Counted from the first letter of the stretch, positions 32,308-41,777 are shown. The stretch: DNA of 64,000 nt from Halomicrobium sp. LC1Hm (GCF_009617995.1 NZ_CP044129.1:1-64000), one strand, 5' to 3'. The notes: generated from the letters alone by a model not told the origin. Made by a program: numbers and translations.

Positions 32308-33111
32308 ATGCTCTACGATTCAATCGGCGCGACCGACAGCGAGTGGGCCGGCAAGCCGTACGCCGAGATTCGCGAGGTCGCCGACCGCGACGGCTCCGTC
32401 CTCGTCGTCCCGGTCGGGAGTATCGAACAGCACGGCCACCACCTCCCGGTCGCGACCGACACCATCCTCGTCGACGCGGTCGTCCACGGTGGCACCGAAC
32501 AGACGGGCGCTGACGTCCCCGTCCTCGTGACCCCGACGGTCTGGACGGGCTTCTCGCCCCATCACCTCTCGTTCGGTGGGACGCTGTCGCTGGAGCTCGA
32601 CCACCTCCGTGCGGTGCTCGAAGACGTGGCGCTGACTGGCATCCAGAACGGCTTCGACGCCGTCTGCTTCGTCAACGGCCACGGCGGCAACGCGGCGCTC
32701 GTCGACGCCGTCGTCAGCACCGTCGGCACCGAGACCGACGCCGAGGTCCTCGGGACGACGTACTTCACGCTGGCCACCGACGAAGTGGGGGCGCTGCGAG
32801 ACAGCGAGGACGGCGGGATGGCCCACGGCGGCGAGTACGAGACCTCGCTGATGCTCCACCTGCGGCCCGACCTCGTCGCCGACCCCGCGAAGCGCGAGGG
32901 CACCCTCTGGGACGAACACTACGAGTGGAGCGGCGGCGACCTCCTGGATGGCGGTCCCGTCTCGGTGTATCGGTCCTTCGACGAGTACTCCGAGTCGGGT
33001 GCCATCGGCGCGCCGGAGCTCGCCAGCGCCGAGAAGGGGGCCCGAATCTACGACGCCGTCACGAGCGAACTCGCCGCGTTGCTTGTCGCGATCCACGAAC
33101 ACAACGCGTAA
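32308..33111 (+). CDS. Creatininase-family amidohydrolase
   Basis: 267 residues. Metal-binding motifs of the creatininase/MftE family are present: VPVGSIEQHGHHLPVATDT (Glu, His and Asp ligands), FVNGHGGN, AHGGEYETSLML. Members hydrolyse cyclic amides such as creatinine or FAPy-type intermediates, or cleave peptides (MftE). It lies two bases after the ATPase stop codon, inside the transport operon, so its substrate is probably what the transporter brings in or an intermediate of its breakdown. Specific substrate cannot be told from sequence. Confidence 0.85.
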   Translation: MLYDSIGATDSEWAGKPYAEIREVADRDGSVLVVPVGSIEQHGHHLPVATDTILVDAVVHGGTEQTGADVPVLVTPTVWTGFSPHHLSFGGTLSLELDHLRAVLEDVALTGIQNGFDAVCFVNGHGGNAALVDAVVSTVGTETDAEVLGTTYFTLATDEVGALRDSEDGGMAHGGEYETSLMLHLRPDLVADPAKREGTLWDEHYEWSGGDLLDGGPVSVYRSFDEYSESGAIGAPELASAEKGARIYDAVTSELAALLVAIHEHNA

Positions 33112-33160
33112 CCGGTTGCTGGCGGTTGTTTTTAATCAACGATCCTTACAAATCGGCGGA

Positions 33161-33170
33161 TTTATATACC
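33161..33170 (+). promoter_or_regulatory. TATA box before binding-protein gene
   Basis: TTTATATACC in a GC-rich context, 23-32 bases before the ATG at 33193. It suggests an internal promoter that allows extra transcription of the binding protein and permeases, and a nearly leaderless mRNA. Confidence 0.6.
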
Positions 33171-33192
33171 CTCGAGTGAACAATGCTGTCAG

Positions 33193-34539
33193 ATGCCGAG
33201 CGAACAACCAGACTCACTTTCCGACGGACGTATCGACCGACGACGAATGCTCGAAGCCATCGGTGCCGGCGGCCTCATCGCCATCTCCGGCTGTATGGGC
33301 GACGGCGGTGACGGCGGCGATGGCGGCGATGGCGGCGACGGTGGAAGCGACGGCGGCGATGGCGGCGACGACCAGCAGACCATCCAGTTCCTGACGATGG
33401 GGGTCGGCGACAACATCGCCGAGTTCTTCGAGGAGAACAACGCGGCTTTCGAAGAGGAGTACGGCGTCACGATGGACTTCACGAGCGTCACCTGGGACAA
33501 CGCTCAGCAGACGGTCAACAACCGCGTCGACGGTGGCGAGGCACCCGACGTGGCTCGCTGGCCGGCCCGCTGGATCCCCCAGCTCGTCGGTAAGGACGCG
33601 CTCGTTCCCATCACCGACATGATGGAAGGCGAGTTCGGCGATCAGTTCTACCAGGGCATGGCCGACGGCTGTACGTACCAGGGCGAGTACTACGCCGCTC
33701 CGTGGGCTGCCTCGAACAAGTGCTTCTACTACAACAAGGACGTGTTCGAGGCGGCGGGCCTCGACCCGGAGAACCCCCAGCTCGACACCTGGGACGACAT
33801 GCTCTCGGCGGCCCAGACGATCACCGAGGAGACCGACACCCCCGCACTGGGACTGGCCGGTGCCGACGCCATCGAGACCGGCTCGCAGTACTACCACTAC
33901 CACTGGTCTCACGGCGCGGACCTGATCGACGACGAGGGCCAGCCGGTCGTCAACTCCGACGAGGGCGTCGAGGCGCTGAGCTTCTACTCGGACCTGCACC
34001 TCGAACACGGCGTCACGCAGTCCTCGCCGCTGTCCTCGACGCGTCAGGACATCCGCCAGCTGTTCGAATCGGGCTCGCTGGGCATGGTCATCGCCCACGT
34101 CTACACGGGGATCAACATCGACGACAGCGACGCCGACTTCGACTACGGCATCGCACAGGTGCCCGAGGGGCCCGCTGGCCGCTACAGCCTGAACACCATC
34201 GACGGCATCTCGATCTTCGCCCAGACGGAAGTCGAGGACCTCGCGCGAGATCTGCTGCGGTTCTACTTCGACGAGGACCGCCACTTCGAGTACGCGAGCA
34301 GCAAGGGGTTCATGCCGACGGTCGAGGCGGTCGGCGAGCGTGACTACTTCCAGGACTCGGAGAACTGGGCACCGTTCATCGAGGCCGGCCAGTACGCCCG
34401 CGCTCGGCCGAAGCTCTCGAACTTCAACGAGTTCAACAACCGCATGGTCCAAGCGATCCAGGAAGCGCTGGGCGACCAGAAGTCCCCCCAGCAGGCGCTG
34501 GACGACGCACAGGCGGACCTCGAAGAACTGATGCAATAA
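33193..34539 (+). CDS. ABC transporter substrate-binding lipoprotein
   Basis: 448 residues, family 1 extracellular binding protein (sugar/polyol type). A Tat signal (DRRRMLEAIGAGGLIAISGC) ends in a lipobox cysteine, followed by a Gly/Asp linker made of repeated DGGDGG units, typical of haloarchaeal surface lipoproteins. The mature part has DFTSVTWDNAQQTVNNR, APDVARWPARW and WAASNKCFYYNKDVFEAAGL, as in UgpB/MalE-like proteins. It hands the substrate to the permeases. Repetitive DNA at 33300-33370 encodes the linker. Confidence 0.92.
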   Translation: MPSEQPDSLSDGRIDRRRMLEAIGAGGLIAISGCMGDGGDGGDGGDGGDGGSDGGDGGDDQQTIQFLTMGVGDNIAEFFEENNAAFEEEYGVTMDFTSVTWDNAQQTVNNRVDGGEAPDVARWPARWIPQLVGKDALVPITDMMEGEFGDQFYQGMADGCTYQGEYYAAPWAASNKCFYYNKDVFEAAGLDPENPQLDTWDDMLSAAQTITEETDTPALGLAGADAIETGSQYYHYHWSHGADLIDDEGQPVVNSDEGVEALSFYSDLHLEHGVTQSSPLSSTRQDIRQLFESGSLGMVIAHVYTGINIDDSDADFDYGIAQVPEGPAGRYSLNTIDGISIFAQTEVEDLARDLLRFYFDEDRHFEYASSKGFMPTVEAVGERDYFQDSENWAPFIEAGQYARARPKLSNFNEFNNRMVQAIQEALGDQKSPQQALDDAQADLEELMQ

Positions 34540-34542
34540 CAA

Positions 34543-35481
34543 ATGGGCGTCGCAGAAGAGTACACGGAGTCGCCGGCCGACTCCCGTTTCGAACGGGGAC
34601 TGCAGTACCTGTGGAAACACAGACAGGCGTACCTCCTGATCGCGCCGGCTGCGATCTTCCTGCTGAGCGTCGTCGGGTGGCCGATCCTGGAGACGTTCCG
34701 GCTGTCCTTCTACGAGTCGCCGTCCGACTCGACGATCGAGACGTACGTCGGCTTCCAGCACTACGTGGAGATCTTCCAGAGCGACATCTTCTACCAGTTG
34801 CTCTGGCAGACCGGCCGCTGGGTGCTGGTCGGCGTCGCCGGCAAGGCGCTGCTGGGCCTGCTGATCGCGGTTCACCTCAAGGGCGACATCAAGGGTCGGA
34901 AGTTCTTCCGGACGGCGTTTCTCATCCCGTGGGGGATTCCCTACGCGATCTCGGCGGTCGTCTTCCGCTGGATCGAGCACCCCCAGTACGGCTACCTCAA
35001 CGCGATCCTGATCAAGCTAGGCGTGATCGACCAGGGGATCGGCATCCTCGGGAACCCGGAGATCGCCTGGCTCGGGGTCGTCGTGGCCGACATCTGGATC
35101 GGGACGCCGTTCATGGCGATCATCTTCCTCGCGGGGCTCCAGTCGATCCCCGAGGAGCTGTACGAAGCCGCAGCCATCGACGGCGCGGAGAAGTGGGAGC
35201 AGTTCCGCTACATCACGATCCCACAGCTCAAGAGCGTCATCCTGATCGCGACGCTGCTGTCGACGATCTGGACGTTCGTCAGCTTCGACACCATCTGGAC
35301 GATGACCGGCGGCGGGCCGATCAACACCACGTCCACGCTCGTGATCTGGATCTACCAGGTCGGGCTGCAAAACGGGAACCTCGGCCGTGGCGCGGCCTAC
35401 AGCGTCGTCGGGTTCCTGTTCCTGCTGGTGTTTGCCGTGATCTACCTGCGGATCTACACCAGCGGAGGTGACGAACTATGA
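34543..35481 (+). CDS. ABC importer permease (UgpA/MalF type)
   Basis: 312 residues with six membrane helices. The EAA loop that contacts the ATPase is EELYEAAAIDGAEKWEQFRYITIPQLK, preceded by a PFMAIIFLAGLQSIP segment. It starts three bases after the binding-protein stop and overlaps the next permease gene by four bases (ATGA), so subunits are made together. Confidence 0.92.
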   Translation: MGVAEEYTESPADSRFERGLQYLWKHRQAYLLIAPAAIFLLSVVGWPILETFRLSFYESPSDSTIETYVGFQHYVEIFQSDIFYQLLWQTGRWVLVGVAGKALLGLLIAVHLKGDIKGRKFFRTAFLIPWGIPYAISAVVFRWIEHPQYGYLNAILIKLGVIDQGIGILGNPEIAWLGVVVADIWIGTPFMAIIFLAGLQSIPEELYEAAAIDGAEKWEQFRYITIPQLKSVILIATLLSTIWTFVSFDTIWTMTGGGPINTTSTLVIWIYQVGLQNGNLGRGAAYSVVGFLFLLVFAVIYLRIYTSGGDEL

Positions 35482-36320
35482 TGGCCGGCCAGGAGCGCAG
35501 CAAGCTCCGCAAAGTCCGCCTCTACGGCGTGTTGATCGCGCTGCTGGGGATCATGATGTTCCCCTTCTACGCGATGTTCTCCAGTACGCTCAAACAGGAG
35601 TCGGAGATCTTCTCCAGTCCGGCGACGCTGTTCCCCGCGGACCCGTCTTTCCAGTCGTATCTGGCCGTCTGGGGCCAGACCGACGTGTTGCTGTGGGTCG
35701 GTAACAGCTTCCTCATCTCGCTGGGGACCGTCGCGCTGACGCTGTTGCTGGCGATCCCGGCGGCGTACTCCTGTGCGCGCAACGACTTCGTCGGCAAGCG
35801 ATCGTTCCTGCTGGCGGTCCTCGTCGTGCAGATGTTCGCACCGGTGGTGCTGATCGTCGGCCTGTTCGACGTCATCACCCAGTTCGGGATCTACAACACG
35901 TACCTCGCGGTGATCATCCCGGCGGCCGCGTTCACGCTGCCGTTCAACGTCTGGATGCTGTACGGCTACTTCCAGACGATTCCGGAGTCACTGGAGGAGT
36001 CGGCCCGGATCGACGGGGCCAGCCAGCGACAGATCCTCACCAAGATCGTGCTCCCGCTGACCAAGCCCGCGCTGGTCGCGAGCATCACCTACACGTTCCT
36101 CTACGCGTGGAACCGACTGCTGTTCGTGCTCACCTTCCTCACCGACGCGGGGAAGTACAACATCCCACGCGGGGTGTTCTCGATGGTCGGGGCACTCCAG
36201 ACCGACTGGCGGATGATGCTGACGGTCTCCGTGATCGGCATCCTGCCGCTGTTGGTCCTGTTTGCCTTCCTTGAGGAGTACATCGTCGCGGGCATGACTG
36301 CCGGCGCGGTCAAGGAGTAA
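35478..36320 (+). CDS. ABC importer permease (UgpE/MalG type)
   Basis: 280 residues with six membrane helices. EAA loop: ESLEESARIDGASQRQILTKIVLPL. It pairs with the upstream permease to form the channel; the short periplasmic N-terminal domain and C-terminal AGMTAGAVKE are usual for the MalG type. Translationally coupled to the upstream gene. Confidence 0.92.
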   Translation: MMAGQERSKLRKVRLYGVLIALLGIMMFPFYAMFSSTLKQESEIFSSPATLFPADPSFQSYLAVWGQTDVLLWVGNSFLISLGTVALTLLLAIPAAYSCARNDFVGKRSFLLAVLVVQMFAPVVLIVGLFDVITQFGIYNTYLAVIIPAAAFTLPFNVWMLYGYFQTIPESLEESARIDGASQRQILTKIVLPLTKPALVASITYTFLYAWNRLLFVLTFLTDAGKYNIPRGVFSMVGALQTDWRMMLTVSVIGILPLLVLFAFLEEYIVAGMTAGAVKE

Positions 36321-36388
36321 CGGCCCCGCCCTTTCTCTCGTCGGCCAGAGCCGATACGTTCATTGTGACTCCGCTGGCATACGTGAGC

Positions 36389-37558
36389 ATGGAGATCACC
36401 GACGTGACAGCGACGACTGTCGACGTACCGCTGGTGGACCTCGACGAACGTCTGGGCATCGGCCCGTACGTGACGAACCACGGTCGCGTCGAATCGATGG
36501 AACGTGTCCTCGTCCGCGTGGACACCGACGAGGGCATCGCCGGCTGGGGCGAGATGCGGACCTTCCTCTCACCGGCGGCCACGGAGTCGATCATCGAAGA
36601 CGGCGTCGGTCCGCTGATCGAAGGCCAGTCGCCGTTCGAGGTCGAACGGCTCCGCCGACAGGTGTTCATCGAGTACACCAACATCGAACTGTTCTTCGCC
36701 GCCGTCGAGACGGCTTGTTGGGACATCGCCGGCAAGGCGCTCGACAAGCCGGTCTTCGAACTGCTCGGCGGGGCGACCGCACCGTACCAGACGACCGCGA
36801 TGAACGCCGCCGCTGGCGGTGCCGACGCCGCCGACGACCGCGCGGTCGAGTTCGCCTTCTGTCTGGGTATCCTCTCGCCCGAAGAGTCCCGCGTGAAGGC
36901 CCAGGAGGCCCTCGACGCCGGCTTCTCCGTCCTCAAGACCAAGGCCGGCCGTGACTGGCAACAGGACGTGGCCCGCATCCAGGCGATGCACGACGAGGTC
37001 GACGGGCAACTGGAGTTCCGACTCGACCCCAATCAGGGCTGGTCGCTCGATCAGGCGGTCCGCGTCGGGGCCGCCCTCGAAGAGTCCGGTATCTTCCTGC
37101 AGTACATGGAACAGCCCATCCGCGTCAACGCCCACGACTCGCTGGCGGCGCTGCGCCAGCGTCTGCGCCAGCCGATCGCTCCCAACGAGGACACGTACAT
37201 CCCCAACAATCTCCGCTCGCTCGTCGAGGCCGGCGCGATGGACGTGGCGGTCCTCGATCTGACTCCGGCGGGCGGCATCGCGGGACTGCGCCAGCAGGCG
37301 GCCATCGTCGAGGACGCCGGCGTCCCCTACACGCACCACTGCGCGTTCGACCTCGGGATCCGGACGGCCGCGATCTTGCACGCGGTCCACGGGATCCCCG
37401 GATTCTCCCTCCCGCCGGACACGACCTACTACGGCTGGGAAGACGACGTCATCGCGGACCCCTTCACCGTCGAGGAGGGCCGGATGACCGTGCCGGACGA
37501 ACCAGGCCTCGGGATCGACGTCGATCTCGACACCGTCGAGGAGTACCGCGTCCGATAG
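36389..37558 (+). CDS. Enolase-superfamily dehydratase/racemase (mandelate racemase group)
   Basis: 389 residues. The N-terminal capping domain (ITDVTATTVDVPLVDLDE) precedes a barrel with the KxK acid-base pair in VLKTKAG, metal ligands in RLDPNQGW, YMEQPI and NEDTY, and an Asp-His dyad in VLDLTPAGG and YTHHCAFDLG. The Asp-His dyad plus KxK places it in the mandelate racemase subgroup, which includes many sugar-acid dehydratases. Working with the neighbouring SDR, RidA and importer it likely dehydrates or epimerises the imported acid. ATG at 36389 is preferred over the upstream 36365 codon. Confidence 0.88.
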   Translation: MEITDVTATTVDVPLVDLDERLGIGPYVTNHGRVESMERVLVRVDTDEGIAGWGEMRTFLSPAATESIIEDGVGPLIEGQSPFEVERLRRQVFIEYTNIELFFAAVETACWDIAGKALDKPVFELLGGATAPYQTTAMNAAAGGADAADDRAVEFAFCLGILSPEESRVKAQEALDAGFSVLKTKAGRDWQQDVARIQAMHDEVDGQLEFRLDPNQGWSLDQAVRVGAALEESGIFLQYMEQPIRVNAHDSLAALRQRLRQPIAPNEDTYIPNNLRSLVEAGAMDVAVLDLTPAGGIAGLRQQAAIVEDAGVPYTHHCAFDLGIRTAAILHAVHGIPGFSLPPDTTYYGWEDDVIADPFTVEEGRMTVPDEPGLGIDVDLDTVEEYRVR

Positions 37559-37645
37559 CTGTCGTCGCCGACAGGTCGTCGCTCCCGTCGGGGCCCGCCG
37601 CCGGGGGGAACCTTCTTGGGACCCGCGACCGTGTATCGGATCGAT

Positions 37646-38494
37646 ATGATCGAGTTGTCCCTCGCGGACCGACCAGCGATAGTGACCGGCGCGTCACGAG
37701 GCATCGGGCGACAGATCGCCGCGACCTTCGCCGAGGCCGGCGGCGACGTCGCGATCTGCTCGCGATCCTACGAAGACGTGGCTCCGGTCGCCGAACAGCT
37801 CACGGCAGACCACGACGGTCGGGTCGTCCCCGTCGAGTGTGACGTTACCGACCCCGACGCGGTGCGGGATCTCGTCGACGTCGCGATCGAGGAGTTCGGC
37901 GATCTGCGCGTGCTCGTCAACAACGCCGGGGGTGCCGCCGAGTCGGCGGATCTGCTCCACCGCTGTGACGAGGAGACCTTCGAGTGGATGCTCGAACTCA
38001 ACCTGAAGGGCCCTTATCTGCTGGCTCGGGAGGCGCTGCCGGCGATGACTGCGGCCGGCGGCGGCTCGATGGTCCACGTCGGCTCGGTCAACGGGCTGTT
38101 CGGCATCGGGCTCTCGGGCTACTCCGAGGCCAAGAGCGGACTGTTGGCGCTCTCGCGCAACATCGCGACCCACTACGGCCAGTACGGCGTCCGGTCGAAC
38201 GTCCTCTCGGCGGGCACGATCGAGACCGAGAGCCGCGAGAAGGAGATGGAAAACACCGACGAGCGGGCCGCGGAGACGAGCGCCCGAGATCGCTGGCTCG
38301 ACCAGTACCCGCTGGGTCGGTTCGGTCGTCCCGACGAGGTCGCCGACACCGCGCTCTTCCTGGCCTCGGAGCGGTCCGGCTTCATCACCGGCGAGAACAT
38401 CGTCGTCGACGGCGGGCTCACGAGCGGCCTGCCGATGTCCTTCGAGAACGAGATATACCAGGCCGACGAGCCCCCGACCGGACGAGATCGATAG
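37646..38494 (+). CDS. Short-chain dehydrogenase/reductase
   Basis: 282 residues, Rossmann fold. Cofactor motif TGASRGIGRQ, NNAGG, catalytic serine in HVGSVNG and YSEAKSG (Tyr and Lys). The C-terminal FITGENIVVDGG is the usual family ending. It probably oxidises or reduces a hydroxy-acid intermediate of the pathway served by this operon. The ATG at 37646 is used; the frame is open to 37616. Confidence 0.9.
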   Translation: MIELSLADRPAIVTGASRGIGRQIAATFAEAGGDVAICSRSYEDVAPVAEQLTADHDGRVVPVECDVTDPDAVRDLVDVAIEEFGDLRVLVNNAGGAAESADLLHRCDEETFEWMLELNLKGPYLLAREALPAMTAAGGGSMVHVGSVNGLFGIGLSGYSEAKSGLLALSRNIATHYGQYGVRSNVLSAGTIETESREKEMENTDERAAETSARDRWLDQYPLGRFGRPDEVADTALFLASERSGFITGENIVVDGGLTSGLPMSFENEIYQADEPPTGRDR

Positions 38495-38525
38495 ATTCAA
38501 TGTCGCGTTGTGACTGGCTTCTGGT

Positions 38526-38903
38526 ATGCGAGAAATCCATACGGACGACGCACCGAGCGCGATCGGACCGTTCTCCCAGGCGATGCAGGACGGCGACCGT
38601 ATCTACGTCTCCGGCCAGGGGCCGGTCGATCCCGAGAGCGGCGAGGTCGTCTCCGAGGACATCAAAGAGCAGACCGCACAGACCCTCGAAAATCTGGAGA
38701 CGATCCTGGAGGCCGCTGACGCGTCGCTCGACGACGTGCTGAAGACGAACGTCTACGTCACCAACATGGACAACTACGACGCGGTCAACGAAGTGTACGC
38801 CGAGTACATGTCCGAGCCGTACCCGGCCCGCGCGGCCATGGAAGTGTCCCGCCTCCCCATCGACATCGGCGTCGAGATCGAACTCGTCGCTCGCAGCGAG
38901 TAA
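38526..38903 (+). CDS. RidA-family (YjgF/YER057c) protein
   Basis: 125 residues. RidA proteins hydrolyse reactive enamine/imine intermediates formed by PLP enzymes and some dehydratases. Family features: SQAMQDGDRIYVSGQGPVD, QTLENLETILEAA and the C-terminal arginine in YPARAAMEVSRLP. Its presence at the end of the operon hints that a pathway intermediate is an enamine or a keto acid made from an amino or amide compound. Confidence 0.9.
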   Translation: MREIHTDDAPSAIGPFSQAMQDGDRIYVSGQGPVDPESGEVVSEDIKEQTAQTLENLETILEAADASLDDVLKTNVYVTNMDNYDAVNEVYAEYMSEPYPARAAMEVSRLPIDIGVEIELVARSE

Positions 38904-39184
38904 CACGGCCCGCGACGCCGTCATACTCGACTGTTCACTGTTATGTCTGCGGTCGTAGGGAACTGTATGTGCTCTCAGCATAGCCGCATCTGCACTTCTG
39001 TATTTGAGAAGGGATTTCTGTGCCTATATTGCGGAATTCAGGGACCAAACCCTCCAAAGCTTGACTATAAATGGGTGAATAACCACTCACATTGGGCCGA
39101 TACATTCGAACATCGCGAGGTCGAACGGGAACACACTGCGTTTTCGACAGCAGCTCTGTTCGACAGCGGTGACACCCGGCGCTC

Positions 39185-40504
39185 TCAGCGGACGTGGCCC
39201 GGATCGACCGGCCGCGGCTCGGGCGGCTCCGGAACGTTCCCGAGACGGAGGACCAACACTCCGACGGGGACGAGCAAGACTGCGCCGACGACGAACGGCG
39301 ACCAGTAGCCCACCACCGTGTAGAGCCCGCCCATCACGATCGGCCCGACCGTCCGCGCGAGGCTGCCGGCTCCCTGTGTCAGGCCGAACGCGCTCCCCTG
39401 AGTCGCGGCGGAGGCCCGCTGGGAGACGATCGTCGTCAGCGTCACCGACAACACGCCGTTGCCAAGCGGCAGCAGCGTCAGCACCGCCAGCAGTGCCAGC
39501 AGCTCCCCGGTGAGAAACGGTGCGACGCCGGTCAGATCGAAGACGCTCGCTCCCAGCCAGTTCGTGAACGGTAAGAGCCCGACGCCAACTGCGAGTACCG
39601 CGGTCCCACCGACTGTCAGCGACACCGCGGCGTATCGCGCCGTCAACCGCCCGATCAACACGCCCTGGACGACGACCGACAGCACTCCGATGTACGTGAG
39701 CAAGAGCGCGCTCTGACTCGCGGTGTAGCCGTACACGTCGGCCACGAACGGGATGAACATGATCTGCACCCCCGAGAAGGCAAAAGAGACGAGGAAGAAC
39801 GCGGCGAGCAGTTCTCGCAACCCGGTCGTCTGTACGGCCGTCAGCAACTGTGCGATCTGGGACGGCCGCCGTGTGGTCTCGTCGCCGCGGGCGGGGGCCG
39901 GCAGCGACTCCGGCAGGAACAACACCGTGACGACGACGCCACAGAGACTTGCCGCGGCGGCGGCGAAACTCGGCAGCGAGAAGCGGGTGATGGCCACGAT
40001 CGGGACGAGGCTGTCGACGGCGGCGACGACGGCGTCGAAGCTCAACACGGCCCCGATCCCCGGCCCAAAAATAAAGCCCAGTCCGAACGCGGCCCCGAGC
40101 AGGCCCAGTGACTTCGCGCGGTCCTCCCGCGGGGTCACGTCGGCGACGTAGGCCTGTGCCGTCGAGAGGTTCCCGCCCATCGCACCTGCGAGCATACGCG
40201 AGACGAACAACAGCCACAGCGCGTCGGCCAGTCCGAAGACGGTCCAGGCGATCACCGACCCGCCGAGCGACACCACGATGACGGGGCGGCGGCCGATCCG
40301 GTCCGAGAGCGAGCCCAGCAGTGGGGCGAAGACGAACTGCATGAGCGAGTACGAGGCCGCCAGCAGTCCGATGACGAACTCCGTGCCGCCGGGGAACGTT
40401 CGCGTGTAGTAGGGCAGGATCGGGATGATGATCCCGAACCCCAGCAGGTCGAGAAAGACGACGGCGAAGACGATCGCGAGCCCACGCCGCGAGCGGGTGG
40501 CCAT
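39185..40504 (-). CDS. MFS transporter
   Basis: 439 residues, 12 predicted helices. The first helix (IVFAVVFLDLLGFGIIIPILPYY) and the loop 2-3 motif GSLSDRIGRRPVI are characteristic of the TetA-like drug/metabolite:H+ antiporter group. A hydrophilic central loop (PAPARGDETTRRPSQ) separates the two halves. Substrate cannot be inferred; efflux is most likely. Stands alone, convergent to the catabolic operon with no large repeat between. Confidence 0.88.
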   Translation of the reverse strand: MATRSRRGLAIVFAVVFLDLLGFGIIIPILPYYTRTFPGGTEFVIGLLAASYSLMQFVFAPLLGSLSDRIGRRPVIVVSLGGSVIAWTVFGLADALWLLFVSRMLAGAMGGNLSTAQAYVADVTPREDRAKSLGLLGAAFGLGFIFGPGIGAVLSFDAVVAAVDSLVPIVAITRFSLPSFAAAAASLCGVVVTVLFLPESLPAPARGDETTRRPSQIAQLLTAVQTTGLRELLAAFFLVSFAFSGVQIMFIPFVADVYGYTASQSALLLTYIGVLSVVVQGVLIGRLTARYAAVSLTVGGTAVLAVGVGLLPFTNWLGASVFDLTGVAPFLTGELLALLAVLTLLPLGNGVLSVTLTTIVSQRASAATQGSAFGLTQGAGSLARTVGPIVMGGLYTVVGYWSPFVVGAVLLVPVGVLVLRLGNVPEPPEPRPVDPGHVR

Positions 40505-40609
40505 ACGCTCCGTACGGACGGCTGGTACTTACGAGTGGGCACGGGACCGAGGCGCTGCGATCGCGTTTCGGACGCTTTTTGCCGCTGGACGAACAAGACC
40601 GGGCACTGA

Positions 40610-41641
40610 ATGATCTCCAAGGGCTGTGAACAGTGTGCCGAGGGCGGGAAGATGGTCATGTTCGTCTACGGCTACTGTGACCAGCGCGATTGCTTCTACT
40701 GTCCGCTGGGCGAGAACCGCAAGAACGTCGACCAGGTGTACGCAAACGAGCGCCCCGTCGAGTCCGACGAGGACGTGATCGCCGAGGCGAAACTGATGGA
40801 CGCGCTGGGGACCTCCATCACGGGTGGCGAGCCCCAGGAGGCGCTGGACCGAACGTGTCACTACCTCGAACTGCTGAAAGAGGAGTTCGGCGAGGACCAC
40901 CACACGCACCTCTATACGGGGATCACGGGCGGGCGCGAGAACATGCGCCGCCTCAGCGAGGCCGGCCTCGACGAGATCCGCTTTCACCCGCCCCTCGAAC
41001 GGTGGGGCGACTTGCATGGCACCGAGTGGGAGGAGATCCTCTACATCGCACGCGAGGAGGGTCTCACGCCGGCCTTCGAGATCCCCGGCATCCGCGCCGA
41101 GGAGGAGTTCCTCGACTTTCTCGACGAGGGTGCGGCGGAGTTCTGCAACATCAACGAGTTCGAGATGTCCGACGGGAACTTCCGGCGGATGCAAGAGGAG
41201 GGCTTCGAGCGCAAGGAAGGCCACATGAGTGCCGTCGAAGGCAGCCACGAGATCCTGGAGACGATGGGCGACCACGAGAAGGTCTACTTCTGTACCTCCG
41301 TGTTCAAAGACGCCGCCCAGCACCGCTCTCGGATGAAGCGCATGGCCCGCAACATCGGCCGCGAGTTCGACGAGATCACCGACGACGGCACGCTCGTCTA
41401 CGGCAAGACCTGGGTCGGCGAGGACCGCCTGCAGGAACTGGGCGTGCCCGAGGAGTTCTACGCCGTGAAATCGGAGCACGTCGAACTCGCCTGGTGGCTC
41501 CTGGAGGAGATGGTCGAGGACGGCGACGTGCCCAACGGCGAGATCGTCGAACAGCACCCGACCTACGACGGCACCGTCGTCGAACGGACGCCGCTGTCGT
41601 CGGGGCAGTCGGGAAGCGGGCAGTCGGCGGCTGGAGACTGA
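40610..41641 (+). CDS. Radical SAM protein with CX4CX2C cluster motif
   Basis: 343 residues. The cluster motif is GYCDQRDCFYCPLG, with one extra residue between the first two cysteines compared with the common CX3CX2C. The N-terminus has another pair, GCEQCAEG. The SAM-binding glycine motif is ITGGEP and there is a GENMRRLSEAGLDEIRFHP segment. Some archaeal radical SAM proteins annotated only as such share this layout. A C-terminal low-complexity tail (SSGQSGSGQSAAGD) is near-duplicated after the stop codon at 41786-41879. Reaction unknown. Confidence 0.82.
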   Translation: MISKGCEQCAEGGKMVMFVYGYCDQRDCFYCPLGENRKNVDQVYANERPVESDEDVIAEAKLMDALGTSITGGEPQEALDRTCHYLELLKEEFGEDHHTHLYTGITGGRENMRRLSEAGLDEIRFHPPLERWGDLHGTEWEEILYIAREEGLTPAFEIPGIRAEEEFLDFLDEGAAEFCNINEFEMSDGNFRRMQEEGFERKEGHMSAVEGSHEILETMGDHEKVYFCTSVFKDAAQHRSRMKRMARNIGREFDEITDDGTLVYGKTWVGEDRLQELGVPEEFYAVKSEHVELAWWLLEEMVEDGDVPNGEIVEQHPTYDGTVVERTPLSSGQSGSGQSAAGD

Positions 41642-41647
41642 GTCTGT

Positions 41648-41777
41648 CCGGCGACGGAGTCGCCGGTTCCTTGCAGCCGAGTGTAACGAGGCTGCAGCCT
41701 TTTTAGCGTAGATTTTTGCGCCGAGCGGTTCGCCGCAGTGAGCGAAGCGAACGAGGAAACCCGAGGCGGAAAAAGGT
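41648..41777. repeat. Hairpin/T-tract intergenic element, copy 2
   Basis: Contains CCGGCGAC-gga-GTCGCCGG (41648-41666), GCAGCC-11 nt-GGCTGC followed by AGCCTTTTT (41673-41704), a second TTTTT, a GCGGTTCGCCGC hairpin and a GCGGAAAAAGGT box. Same order of parts as 16662-16780. It is flanked by a direct repeat made from the radical SAM gene's 3' end. Confidence 0.6.
41673..41704 (+). terminator. Terminator of radical SAM gene
   Basis: GCAGCC stem, 11-base loop, GGCTGC stem, then AGCCTTTTT. It lies 32 bases after the stop codon in the expected orientation. Confidence 0.55.

Noticed and set aside
38943-39308. 121-codon plus-strand frame between RidA and MFS genes
   Set aside because: Runs into the MFS gene on the other strand and its composition changes abruptly there; no motif or ribosome binding site.
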